Assembly: GCF_009870125.1 (NCBI RefSeq) | Contig: NC_046683.1 | Span: 57,179,869-57,243,868 of the forward strand | Source of the DNA: Drosophila pseudoobscura | Lineage: Eukaryota > Arthropoda > Insecta > Diptera > Drosophilidae | Direction of reading: 5' to 3' | Length of the DNA: 64,000 nt | Shown: one piece after another, positions 41,830 through 51,300 of the stretch | Position numbering within the stretch: position 1 is the stretch's first letter | How the letters are laid out: each line of letters starts with the position of its first letter | The notes under the pieces: model-generated | The model's input: only the letters and a program-made list of their open reading frames with translations | What the model was told of the DNA's origin: nothing | Databases searched by the model: none | Program-made: the position numbers and the translations under genes

Positions 41830-43231
41830 GTTATCATAGAGAACAAAAACCTTTTCTCTGGCCACGATGCCAACATGCGGCGGCTTGAGGAGTAGTCTTG
41901 GGATCTTCCTACGTAAAGGAACCTCGAAGAAAGCAGTTTTAAGATACTAGAACAAGGGTATCGGTCACAAAAAGGCGTGGAACATCGCCTGCATGGTCCA
42001 GAATGTGCTAAGTGCGTTCATAGATTGCCTCTCCTGCCATTTTATTATCTGTAATTTCATTTCAGTGTCAATAGAACAGAGCTGGATGACAATCTAAAAT
42101 ATGAAAAATGTATATTGCAAGAAACAAAAATATAAGTTAAAACTTGTAATACTTTAGAACTAAATCCGTTTGTAAATTGAAAACTTATTTTGAGTGCATT
42201 TCTAGCTCTTTTATCATCGTCGCCTGCTATTCCGATCACAATACGTCACGACCAGATCGGCCCACAAATCTTTATTTGCAGACGTACATATCTGTAAGTT
42301 TGGAGATATACAGTCATGAAAAATAATAGAAACGGCATTTACGGTATTTCTATATATTTGAATTTTTACGGTGATAAGATGTTTTAGAGGTGATTTTTAC
42401 AAGATTTTACAAGCCAAAAACTGCTGGAAATCGTGGCATCCTTTTGTGGCTGTGCTAACTCTTTCAAAAAACATCAGGCAGTCTTTTGGGCTGACTAACA
42501 TGACCTTGTTTTGAAAGGTGGGTGTTGCCGAAAAGGCAATATCCTTAATTGTCCCTAAGGATCTGGGATACTCTTTCGATCCTAAGGAGCCGTGGCACGC
42601 CCTGATCGGACTTAAAATGATGGACTTTCGACGATGGTTAAATCCATCATGATTTAATTATTTACAATGCCAAAAGATCAGACGCTATATCTCGGCCAAG
42701 TAGGCCCAGGTGAAGGACCTAAGTCCTCGTCCTGTCCTGGCTGTCTTGCTGCGGGCCATAGCCATGATGCCGCTGCTGTGTCGTTGAGTCAATAATGTGG
42801 CGTTGGCGTCGTTTCCACTGCAGCAGGGGCCAGTGATGGATGGTGGTATGGTTGATTCAAGTCCACGGGAAATGTCAGTACCCCCTCATTCGTACGTCGC
42901 CGAATCAAACGCTGGACCTTTGCTTTAAGACGCGTAAGTGAAACAGGATATAACTGTGGACTTTTTTTAAAATATATCTTCCTTCATAGAGAACTTATGT
43001 ACCCTACGCTTTCCTCCGCCAGACGGAGTCCTGTCTAAGCATTACCGAGGCGCATTCGAGACAGACCGAGGCCTATTCCAGCCAGAGAGAATCGTAACCC
43101 AGCAGAACAGAACCGCACCCTTTCCAAGATCCGAACATAACAAGTCATCGTCATCCTTCGACCTGGCCATCGACAACTATCTCAAGGACTTTGGCTATGG
43201 CAACCAAGACAGAAACTACGTGGACTTCTAG
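41830..43231 (+). pseudogene. Decayed multi-exon gene (copy A), unrecognised
   Basis: 41830-42011 follows a TTTGCAG acceptor and reads as protein-like sequence (start VIIENKNLFSGHDANMRRLE, later LEESSFKILEQGYRSQKG) but has in-frame stops at TAG 41893 and TAA 41914. A 54 nt intron (GTGCGT...TTTCAG) joins it in frame to 42066. After repeat DNA, ~42880-42946 resembles the penultimate exon of the inverted copy at 45.3-45.8 kb but with a ~7 nt length change, and 43021-43231 is a clean last exon (ends NYLKDFGYGNQDRNYVDF). The stops and indel suggest a dead copy; sequence error or a wrong exon model is the alternative. Family not recognised. Confidence 0.5.
42300..42660. mobile_element. Possible Tc1-like or MITE remnant
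   Basis: CAGTCATGAAAAATAATAGAAACGG near 42312 looks like the outer end of Tc1-type elements, followed by AT-rich DNA and a GGCACGCCCTGATCGG core near 42595. No transposase frame and no clear second end, so this is tentative. Confidence 0.25.
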
Positions 43232-43379
43232 ACTCTAGATATGTATATCACGTATTTGTTAGGTTTAAGGATATACCCGTCCATGCATTTAGAAACTAGA
43301 TTAAAATGTTTATTTATTTATGCTAAGCTAAGTTTTGATGAATAAAACTATTGAAAAATCATCCTTGTTTTATCCTGTA

Positions 43380-45215
43380 TCGGGGAAGCTATTCCGATGA
43401 AGAGGCGTGTCACGCCCCGATCGGCTTACAAATAGCGGAGAAAATTAAATATTTTTGATTGGGGAAAAAGTCCTTGATCCTTGGTAAGGACTTCATTAAT
43501 CCAGGGAGATTTTTTCGATCACAGGAAGCCGTCGCAAGTCACGATCGGGCCGCAAAAAGCCGAGAAACTTAAATTTGTAAGGTAGGGGCTGTTGAAGTCC
43601 TTACCGAAGGATCAAGGAAATTTTTCTGATCACAGGAAGCCGTAGCACGTTCCAATCGGGCCACAAATAAGAAAGAAAACAAGATGCACATGTCTGGAGA
43701 AAATATCCTTGATCCTTGGTCCTTGATAAGGACTACATTAAATCAAGGATGTTATTCCTAACACAGGATGCCCTGGCATGTCCCGATCGGGACACAAATA
43801 AAGGAAAAAACAACAACAGATGTTGTTGTTAACAACAGAACAAAAATTTGTTGTACAACAACTTTTAATTTGCAACCGCTCAAATGGCCAAAAACGTTAA
43901 TTTCAAATCTGGGATACCAGGCAAACAGGAATAGCAGAAGGTCGCTGGATTTAAAAAAAAATCTTTTAAATTTCCCGCCCTTTGTCAACCCCCAAAAGTA
44001 TGCAACGCTTTTTCATATTTTCTTCGGCCGCTCAAATGGAGAAAAACGTTAATTTCAAATCTGGGTTTGAAAAATGGCGGGCAAACAAATTTAAAAATCC
44101 CAGATTTGAAATTAACGTTTTTCTCCATTTGAGCGGCCAAAGAAAAATTAAAAGTGTTGCATACTTTTGGGGCTTGGCAAATGGCGGGAAATTTAAAACA
44201 AATTAAAAAATCCAGCAACCTTCTGCTATTTCTGTTTGCCTGGTATCACAGATTTGAAATTAACGCTCTTCTCCATTTGAGCGGCCAAAGAAAATATGAA
44301 AAAACGTAAAAACAAAATTAAAAGGAATTACAAAAAAACCAGCGACCTTCTGCTATTTCTGTTTGCCTGGTATCCCAGATTTGAAATTAACGCTCTTCTC
44401 CATTTGAGCGGCCAAAGAAAATGTGAAAAAACGTAAAAACAAAATTAAAAGGAATTACAAAAAAACCAGCGACCTTCTGCTATTTCTGTTTGCCTGGTAT
44501 CCTGTTGTTGTTAACAACAACAACTGTTGTTTTTTCCTTTATTATTGGCCCGATCGGGACATGCGACGGCTTCCTGTGTTAGGAATAACATCCTCGATCT
44601 AATGGAGTCCTTTTCAAGGACCAAGGGTCAAGGACATTTCCTCCAGACGTATATATCTTTTTTCACCTTATTTGTGGCCCGATCGGTCCGTGCCATGGCC
44701 CGCCGGGGTCAGAAAAATGTCCTTGATCCTTAGGTAAGGACTATAACAACCCCAAAATATACATATTTTGTTTCCTCGGCTATTTGGGTACTGATCGGGA
44801 CGTGCGATGGCTTCCTGCTATCGGAAAAATGTCCTTGATTTAATGGAATCCTTATCAAGGACCAAGGATCAAGGATATTTTCTCCAGACATGTGTATCTT
44901 GTTTTTTTCCTTATTTGTGGCCCGATCGGAACGTGCTACGGCTTCCTGTGATCAGAAAAATTTCCTTGATCCTTCGGTAAGGACTTCAACAACCCCCACC
45001 TTACAAATTTAAGTTTCTCGGCTATTTGCGGCCCGATCGTGACTCGCGACGGTTTCCTGTAATCGAAAAAATCTCCCTGGATTAATGGAGTCCTTATCAA
45101 GGACCAAGGACATTTTCCCCAATCAAAAATATTTAATTTTCTCTGCTATTTGTAAGCCGATCGGGGCGTGACACGCCTTTTCTTAATCGGAATAGCTTCC
45201 CCGATACAGGATAAA
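43380..45215. repeat. Palindromic array of ~120 bp repeats
   Basis: The left half has a recurring core, GTGNCACGCCCCGATCGG-like, near 43412, 43530, 43650 and 43770 (~120 bp period), each beside AAGGATCAAGGA. The right half has the complementary core near 44553, 44683, 44795, 44922, 45035 and 45158. The middle (43860-44510) is a second tandem unit with TTTGAAATTAACG...CATTTGAGCGGCCAAAG, inverted around ~44085. The whole array is flanked by inverted gene fragments, so it sits inside a ~2.8 kb palindrome. No coding capacity seen. Confidence 0.8.
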
Positions 45216-45342
45216 GCAAGGATGATTTTTCAATAGTTTTATTCATCAAAACTTAGCTTAGCATAAATAAATAAACATTTTAATCTAGTTTCTAAATGCA
45301 TATCCTTAAACCTAACAACTACGTGATATACATATCTAGAGT

Positions 45343-45781
45343 CTAGAAGTCCACGTAGTTTCTGTCTTGGTTGCCATAGCCAAAGTCCTTGAGATAGTTG
45401 TCGATGGCCAGGTCGAAGGATGACGATGACTTGTTAGGTTCGGATCTTGGAAAGGGTGCGGTTCTGTTCTGCTGGGTTACGATTCTGTCTGGCTGGAATA
45501 GGCCTCGGTCTGCCTCGAATGCGTCTCGGTAATGCTTAGACAGGACTCCGTCTGGCGGGGGAAATCGGAAAATATATTTTAAAATATGTCCACAGTTATG
45601 TCCTGTTTCACTTACGCGTCTTGAAGCTGAAGCCCAGAATTTGATTAGACGGCGTATGAATGACCGTCATGGCTGGCTCATGATGACGAGGCGTTAGCCG
45701 AATGCCAGAGTCGAAGATCCTGGGATCGAATCCAGAAAGTTCGCTTGTTCCACTATGGTAAGTGGCAGGACCAATAGCATT
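45343..45781 (-). CDS. Inverted gene copy B, last two exons, unrecognised
   Basis: Two intact exons: 45616-45781 (starts NAIGPATYHSGTSELSGFD) and 45343-45551 (68 aa, ends DFGYGNQDRNYVDF), joined in frame across a 64 nt intron with GTAAGT donor. The last exon is nearly identical to the plus-strand copy at 43021-43231. A TTATTCTTAG acceptor precedes the first exon, but upstream DNA soon becomes the ~320 bp tandem array, so no further exons are seen: it may be 5'-truncated or the remaining exons may lie elsewhere. The GPATYxxG-like phrase recalls PGPxxY microtubule-inner-protein repeats of sperm/cilia proteins, a weak resemblance only. Confidence 0.5.
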
Positions 45782-45869
45782 CTAAGAATAAGGTAAAGTT
45801 CTATTGTCAGTGAAAGTATATTACTAATTTTTATTTATTATACAGTACTAACCAGGACCAAAAATATGC

Positions 45870-47135
45870 TAGGACTCTCCCAAACACAACAAGACATGCC
45901 ACGCCCTGATCGGCTGCCGTTTAGCAGAGATAGCGTGCAGAAAAAACCACTATTTGAATTATGTATGTGCAAATCCAAATCTTCAGACGGCTATATCTCA
46001 GACAAATAGGGCCAGATGGGTGCAGGACCAACTCTCCAAGGACCGCGAGGATCCAGACTGTCGAACGGCATCAAAATCTCGACTAGAAAAACGGGGCCGA
46101 TTTTTGGCAATTTCAATGATGTAACCATCATGATTTTTTGCGAAAATCGTGATGGAATGGATGTCCTTTTTTCAGGTGTCAATCGGTTGGCAGGACTCTC
46201 CCGATCTCGAAAAGACATGCCACGCCTTGAACGGCCGCCCTACAGTCGAGATATAGCATACAGAAGAAACCAGTATTTGCATGATGTGCAAATCCTTATC
46301 TTCGGAAGGCTATATCTCAGTCAAATAGGGCCAGATAGGTGTAGGACCAACTTTCCCAGGATCGGGAGGGTCCAGACTGTCGAGCGGCATCAAAATCTCG
46401 ACTAAAAAAACGGGGCCGATTTTTGGCAATTTCAATGATGTAACCATCATAATTTTTGGCGAAAATCGTGAGGACACGGATGTCCTTTTTTCTGATGCCA
46501 ATCGGTTGGCAGGACTCTCCCGATTACAAAAAGGCATGCCACGCCTTGAACGGCCGCCCTACAGTCGAGATATAGCATACAGAAGAAACCAGTATTTGCA
46601 TGATGTGCAAATCCTTATCTTCGGAAGGCTATATCTCAGACTAATAGGGCCAGATAGGTGTAGGACCAACTTTCCCAGGATCGGGAGGGTCCAGACTGTC
46701 GAGCGGCATCAAAATCTCGACTAAAAAAACGGGGCCGATTTTTGGCAATTTCAATGATGTAACCATCATGATCTTTTGCGAAAATCGTGAAAAAAGGGGT
46801 GTTCCTTTTTCTGATGGTAGTCGATTGGCAGGACTCTTCCGATCACGGACAGACATGCCGCGCCCTGATCGGCTGCCGTTTAGCAGAAATATAGCGTGCA
46901 GAAAAAACAAGTATTTGAATGATGTGCAAACCCAAATCTTCAGCATGTCGATTGGCATCATAATCTCGACTGCAAAAATGGGACCGATTTTTTTTAAATT
47001 TAATGATGTAACTATATCTATGGTGCCTCCCGAAGATTTGGATTTGCACATCATTCAAATAGTGGTTTTTCCCGCGCACTACATATCTTCTATACGGCAG
47101 CCGATCGGGGTGCGGCATGTCTTTTCATGATCGGG
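45870..47135. repeat. Tandem array of ~320 bp units
   Basis: CATGCCACGCC-type cores at about 45897, 46218, 46536 and 46857 mark a 318-321 bp period over about four units; the second and third are nearly identical. Each unit contains AATTTCAATGATGTAACCATCAT-like and GGCAGGACTCTCCCGAT-like words. The core also resembles that of the neighbouring ~120 bp array, so both may descend from one element. Open frames through the array are repeat-driven, not genes. Confidence 0.85.
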
Positions 47136-47680
47136 AAAGCCCTGGCAATCGATGAACATTTTACATTTACATTTCTAGCTTCGTACAATTTAAAACATTA
47201 ATTTTTTTAGTGGTTGATGACCTCTGAGTAAACCTTATTTTGTAAATAAACAAATGAAAAATGTAGAAAAATTAATCTGTGAAATGTTTGGCTATTTTTC
47301 CGCTCTTTGGGTATATTTATTTGAAACACTGTCGCAATAAAACAGTAACAAGGGTAATGCGCAGTCTGTAGGATTTGGGAAAACTGTTTCGCTTTAGAGA
47401 ATTTGGAGATATTGGGATGCGGATAAATAAATTGATACAATGCGAGGATAGATAGAACGTAAGGCTAAGCGACCCCGATGGGAATGCACACACTTCAACA
47501 TATGTAGATGTATAATTGGATTTGTCGCAGTAAATGAAATGCGGTTGTCTTCGGTTGGACCTCAACGTCTTCGTGGTACTATTAAAATGCAAAGGCAAAC
47601 AACGCTAGGCGTGTTTGGCAGTTGATGGGGGGACTTCAGAGCCTGTTCTCGTCGTATAATCATTACGTTTGCTATGGTGT
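47136..47680. other. AT-rich DNA 3' of Mtch
   Basis: Probable 3' UTR and flank of Mtch; TTTATT near 47323 and others provide minus-strand AATAAA. No gene seen. Confidence 0.4.
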
Positions 47681-48812
47681 TTATTGATAACGAGCTATTG
47701 TGGGCAAAGGCACAAAGCCAGTCGAAATGCTGGGAGAACGTTTAATTTGAGAGCTAAAAAAAAGGGTTGTGTTGGGGCCATTAGTAATAAAGCTGTTGTC
47801 AATTCGATTAAAACTTACCGCCAAAGGAGCGAGCCGCCCCGCTTAAGCTCTTTACGGGCCTGCAGATCGTTCCAGCAGTCTACCCAATTAGCGTAGGCGG
47901 GCATGATGGGCGGTTGCCCGGCCATCAGACGCGACCCACTCACAGCCGAGCAAGTGGAAACCACTAGCAAAGGATACAGCACACTTGAATAGCCAAATTG
48001 TATCATGGCAGCGTTGTACTGCCTGGTCAGCTTGTCCTTGATCAAATATTTGTTCAAAATATAGATCGTGGAGCTACTGAGAACCAGACAGGCAACATCG
48101 GCCAAGAGCTTGGGCACCAGACCAGCAAAGAAGCCACCAATTCCCTCAGTCTTCCAGATCTCCGAAATCGAACCGGCTATGGAACGATACAGAGTCTCGC
48201 GGCCAATAAACTGGGCCATCATCCGCACCGAGATCACGTGGAAAGGATGCGACGCGACGATTCCACTCACAGTCACCACAATATCACGCTTCAGATGTAG
48301 CTTGAATTGAGCATACCTGAAACAAACAAATGAGACAACTAATCAGATGGGAGCTGAAGAATATTTGTAAATTAACACTTACTCGTCTTCCTCCGACATA
48401 TCTGTGTCATCCTTGGATTCCTCCAAAGAGTTCAGTCCCAGTTTTTCGACCACCCGCTCGCTCACCACCATCGCCACAACGGATCCAACCAGCTTAGGTG
48501 CCAGGCCACGATAGCAGCCATAGAATCCATCAATTCTCTTGATGTGACCGGCTGCAAAGGTAAGAACGATATTAATCCTGACCGGCAAGCGAGAACTTTG
48601 TACCCACTGTATTGAAAAATGTTCGGCAGCTTCAGGATTGGTTTGCCAGTCCACGACGTGCTGGGAATGGCAGCAATCGGCTCATATCCCAGCTGAATCA
48701 GCGTCTTGGAGTACTCAAACGGATGCAAGGCAGCACTAACTCCCAGGCGCATGCCAAATTTAATCCAACTATTCACCTCCGTATTCTCAGTTCGTGAAAG
48801 AGCTCCGTCCAT
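47681..48812 (-). CDS. Mtch: Mitochondrial carrier homologue Mtch
   Basis: Four exons: 48608-48812, 48383-48551, 47819-48316 and 47681-47729 (306 aa; human MTCH2 has 303). The protein is an outer-membrane member of the SLC25 superfamily, acting as an insertase for tail-anchored proteins and in apoptosis and lipid handling in mammals. Visible hallmarks are HPFEYSKTLIQLGYEP in repeat 1, GFYGCYRGLAPKLVG, then HPFHVISVRMMAQFIG and GFFAGLVPKLLADV in repeat 2, with degenerate carrier signatures as in MTCH1/2. The last 16-residue exon (RISTGFVPLPTIARYQ) is inferred from an acceptor and keeps the frame; it is the least certain part. Shares a ~460 bp divergent promoter region with the PUSL1-type gene. 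Confidence 0.92.
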
Positions 48813-49270
48813 TATGTTTTTGATTAGTTCTGCTTCTGCTTTTTGAAGAGGGAACACTTCCGCGCTGAATTTGGTACAAATAGCGAAAAAAAAGAAACGG
48901 AGCAATTTTCTAATAAACCGGCTCTGCCAATGCACAATTTTTGATTTGGTTTTTTTGATTACAAAACTTTTTTATGAGAGAACCTGCCTCGCTTGCTTGA
49001 CACAATATCGATATATGCAGTATCGATAGAAAGATACAAGCTCTGAGAGATTGTCACAAGAATATAATATTTAGTCTTGTTTAGTTAAATTTTGCTCTGA
49101 CGTAAAACTATTGAATAACTTTTTTAATGACTGTAAAATGTAAGTGAACTGTTGTACAATTTGTGGCGAATTGTATTTACCTCTTATCGATAGAATATCG
49201 ATACCTCGCGAACAGCTGTTTGCGACCATCTCTTTCTGTATGTGGGTGTTATGTGGGTGGTGGTAGGAAA
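48813..49270. promoter_or_regulatory. Divergent promoter with four DRE motifs
   Basis: Exact TATCGATA octamers at 49006-49013, 49021-49028, 49185-49192 and 49196-49203. TATCGATA is the DREF/BEAF-type element of housekeeping fly promoters, fitting the Mtch and PUSL1 genes on either side. No TATA box seen. Confidence 0.75.
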
Positions 49271-50382
49271 ATGCACAGATATTTACTCAACATTTCATAC
49301 ATAGGCACAACTTTTCGGTGAGCAATTTGTTAACTAGATCCCACATATAGCTATGAACGGCAACTATTCATTCATGCAGTGGTATACAGAAGACCATAAA
49401 CAAGTTGGAGCCACAGAGTCTGGACACCAATTCAGTTCAAGGCTGCTTGGAGCTGGCACTAAGAGTTTTTCATCCCACCAACGAGATACAAACGGTGCTG
49501 TCCAGTCGGTAAGTGCCTCAAGGCCAAATGGCTATTCTGATCTGCTAATCAAATTCATTCCCAGCACAGACGCGGGTGTTCATGCCCTGCACTCGACGGT
49601 GCACGTGGACTTGGCGCGCCGTGATGGCCAACCATATGATACCACAACGCTGACGGGAGTTCTCAACAGGACTCTGGACAAGCAGCGCCTTCCCATCCGC
49701 GTGCTCAGCAGCCAGGTGGTGCCAGATACCTTCCATTGTCGCTACCACGCCATAGGGAGAACCTACTTGTATCGCTTTGCCGTCGCGCGTAGACCCCTGT
49801 TCGACGACGGGAAGCTTCGGAACAAAGGATTCGAGGCATTTGTTCCCGTGGAGGAAATTGATCGCTGTTATTTTTTACTGTATAGTGTTCTGCCTGCACA
49901 GTTTGCCTGCCGTTCGCTGACCATTCCTTTTTCCCCACAGGGCCCCGACCTTCGACATTGAACGCATCCGCAACGCGGCTCGCATGTTCATCGGCGTGCA
50001 CGACTTTCGCACATTCATGAGCGTCAGCCGGCAGAAGAGCCTCAGCCGTGACCATCCCATGTTCACCCTGCGCAAAATCGACGAGATCAATATACGACCT
50101 GGCCGAACGCTTGCCCTGCCATCGAACGCCACTCTGGCTGCGGAAACATACGACTATTGGGACATAGAGATCAAGGCCAAATCGTTTCTCTACAAGCAAG
50201 TGAGACGTATTGTAGGGTCGCTGCTTTCCCTAGGCAGCGACCGCATTGACGAGAAGTGCATCTACCAGATGCTGACCATACCTTCCAAGCACTCGTGGGA
50301 TTCCCGAGTAGTTCCAGCGCCAGCCTGCGGACTTTACCTGTGCCGTGTGCACTACAGAGATACACTTAGTACGGACAACTAA
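49271..50382 (+). CDS. TruA-family tRNA pseudouridine synthase (PUSL1-like)
   Basis: Four exons: 49271-49317, 49380-49508, 49565-49879 and 49941-50382 (310 aa; human PUSL1 303). The N terminus MHRYLLNISYIGTTF plus RGIQ matches the TruA start, and the exon 2-3 junction rebuilds the catalytic loop SSRTDAGVHA with D61 as nucleophile. TruA enzymes isomerise uridine to pseudouridine in the tRNA anticodon arm; PUSL1 is mitochondrial. Later features include HCRYHAIGRTYLYRF, GVHDFRTF and KSFLYKQVRRIVG. The naive open frame from 49353 is in the wrong frame for exon 2. The exon 3 donor (GTATAG) is weak and could be misplaced. The stop is 14 nt before the Mkp ATG. Confidence 0.88.
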
Positions 50383-50396
50383 GCTAAGCCCTAGTC

Positions 50397-51014
50397 ATGA
50401 TACTGCTGTATGAGCTGCAGAAGCGGCTGGCCAATCTAAGGCCCACAACCACCGTCGTCACCACACCCACCGGCGCCCGTTTTGTTGAGCGGCGTAGGTC
50501 CTCTGGAAGCGAGGACGGAGCAACCACGACCCCCCAACAGCTCGAGGCACGACAGTATGGCTTTGTCGTGGACACAAAACCAGACGCCGTGCCCGCGTGC
50601 ATTCTTAGTGAATTCCTCTATCTGGGCTCCCAAGATGCCGTCAGTACGGAAAACATATTGAAGTTCAAGCTGACGCATATACTCAGCGTTGGCATAGAAA
50701 CCCCCAGTATCGAGCTACCAACGTCAGTCACGTGCAAGTACTTACCCTGTCTGGATCTGCCCGAAACGGATTTGCTGCGGTATGTGCTGCCCGTCTCCAT
50801 AGACTTCATCGAGGAGGCTCGCCAGGCCCGCGGCTGCATTCTAGTCCACTGCAACGCGGGCGTCTCGCGGTCTGCCTCTGTTGTCATTGGCTACTTGATG
50901 CAGCGGCGGGACATGTGCTACGAGGATGCCTACAACCTGGTCAAGTCCTGGCGGCCCTGCATCCAACCCAATGCGGGCTTCATGCAGCAGTTGAAGAAGT
51001 CTAGTAAAACATAA
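50397..51014 (+). CDS. Mkp: Dual-specificity MAPK phosphatase
   Basis: Intronless frame, 205 aa, with the DUSP catalytic domain at residues ~62-203. The signature HCNAGVSRSASVV has H151, C152 and R158 of the HCxxGxxR P-loop; the general acid is D120 or D124 in CLDLPETD. LPTSVTCKYLPCLDLPETDLL and KSWRPCIQPNAGFMQQL match small atypical DUSPs such as DUSP19 and the ~200 aa fly JNK phosphatase Mkp, which I name on size and context (moderate confidence). There is no kinase-docking rhodanese domain. It starts 14 nt after the PUSL1-type stop on the same strand, too close for its own promoter, so it is probably translated from a shared transcript. Confidence 0.88.
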   Translation: MILLYELQKRLANLRPTTTVVTTPTGARFVERRRSSGSEDGATTTPQQLEARQYGFVVDTKPDAVPACILSEFLYLGSQDAVSTENILKFKLTHILSVGIETPSIELPTSVTCKYLPCLDLPETDLLRYVLPVSIDFIEEARQARGCILVHCNAGVSRSASVVIGYLMQRRDMCYEDAYNLVKSWRPCIQPNAGFMQQLKKSSKT

Positions 51015-51300
51015 ATATAAATAGGTTAAGTCGGTGTCCGCCTACCTGCATTTTGGCTTTATTTTTGTGCTTAGTGCCCATGCCCCACGAAAACAATTCA
51101 TCCATGCACATACACAACACGGACACAGGACAATTATGTTTAAACATTAACAAAACATCAAATCTCTATTTGGTTAGTTGACAACAATTTGGTACGGATG
51201 TTCAAAATACGTTACACGAGATTCTTAAATGGATTGCACCCCCGATTCTCCACCCTTCACTTCTCTCCACCCCCCTCCAGTCGCTCACCTCAATCTCAAT

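Noticed and set aside
43380-45215. CRISPR-like spaced repeats
   Set aside because: Repeats are ~120 bp, imperfect and inverted in halves, in a fly genome: a satellite-type array, not CRISPR.
46016-47130. Several 70-140 codon frames on both strands
   Set aside because: They follow the ~320 bp tandem repeat and recur with its period, so they are repeat artefacts.
49353-49961. Single 202-codon open frame proposed as the PUSL1 start
   Set aside because: Its first part reads exon 2 in the wrong frame; splicing at 49317/49380 and 49508/49565 rebuilds the TruA motifs SRTDAGVHA and YIGTTFRGIQ.
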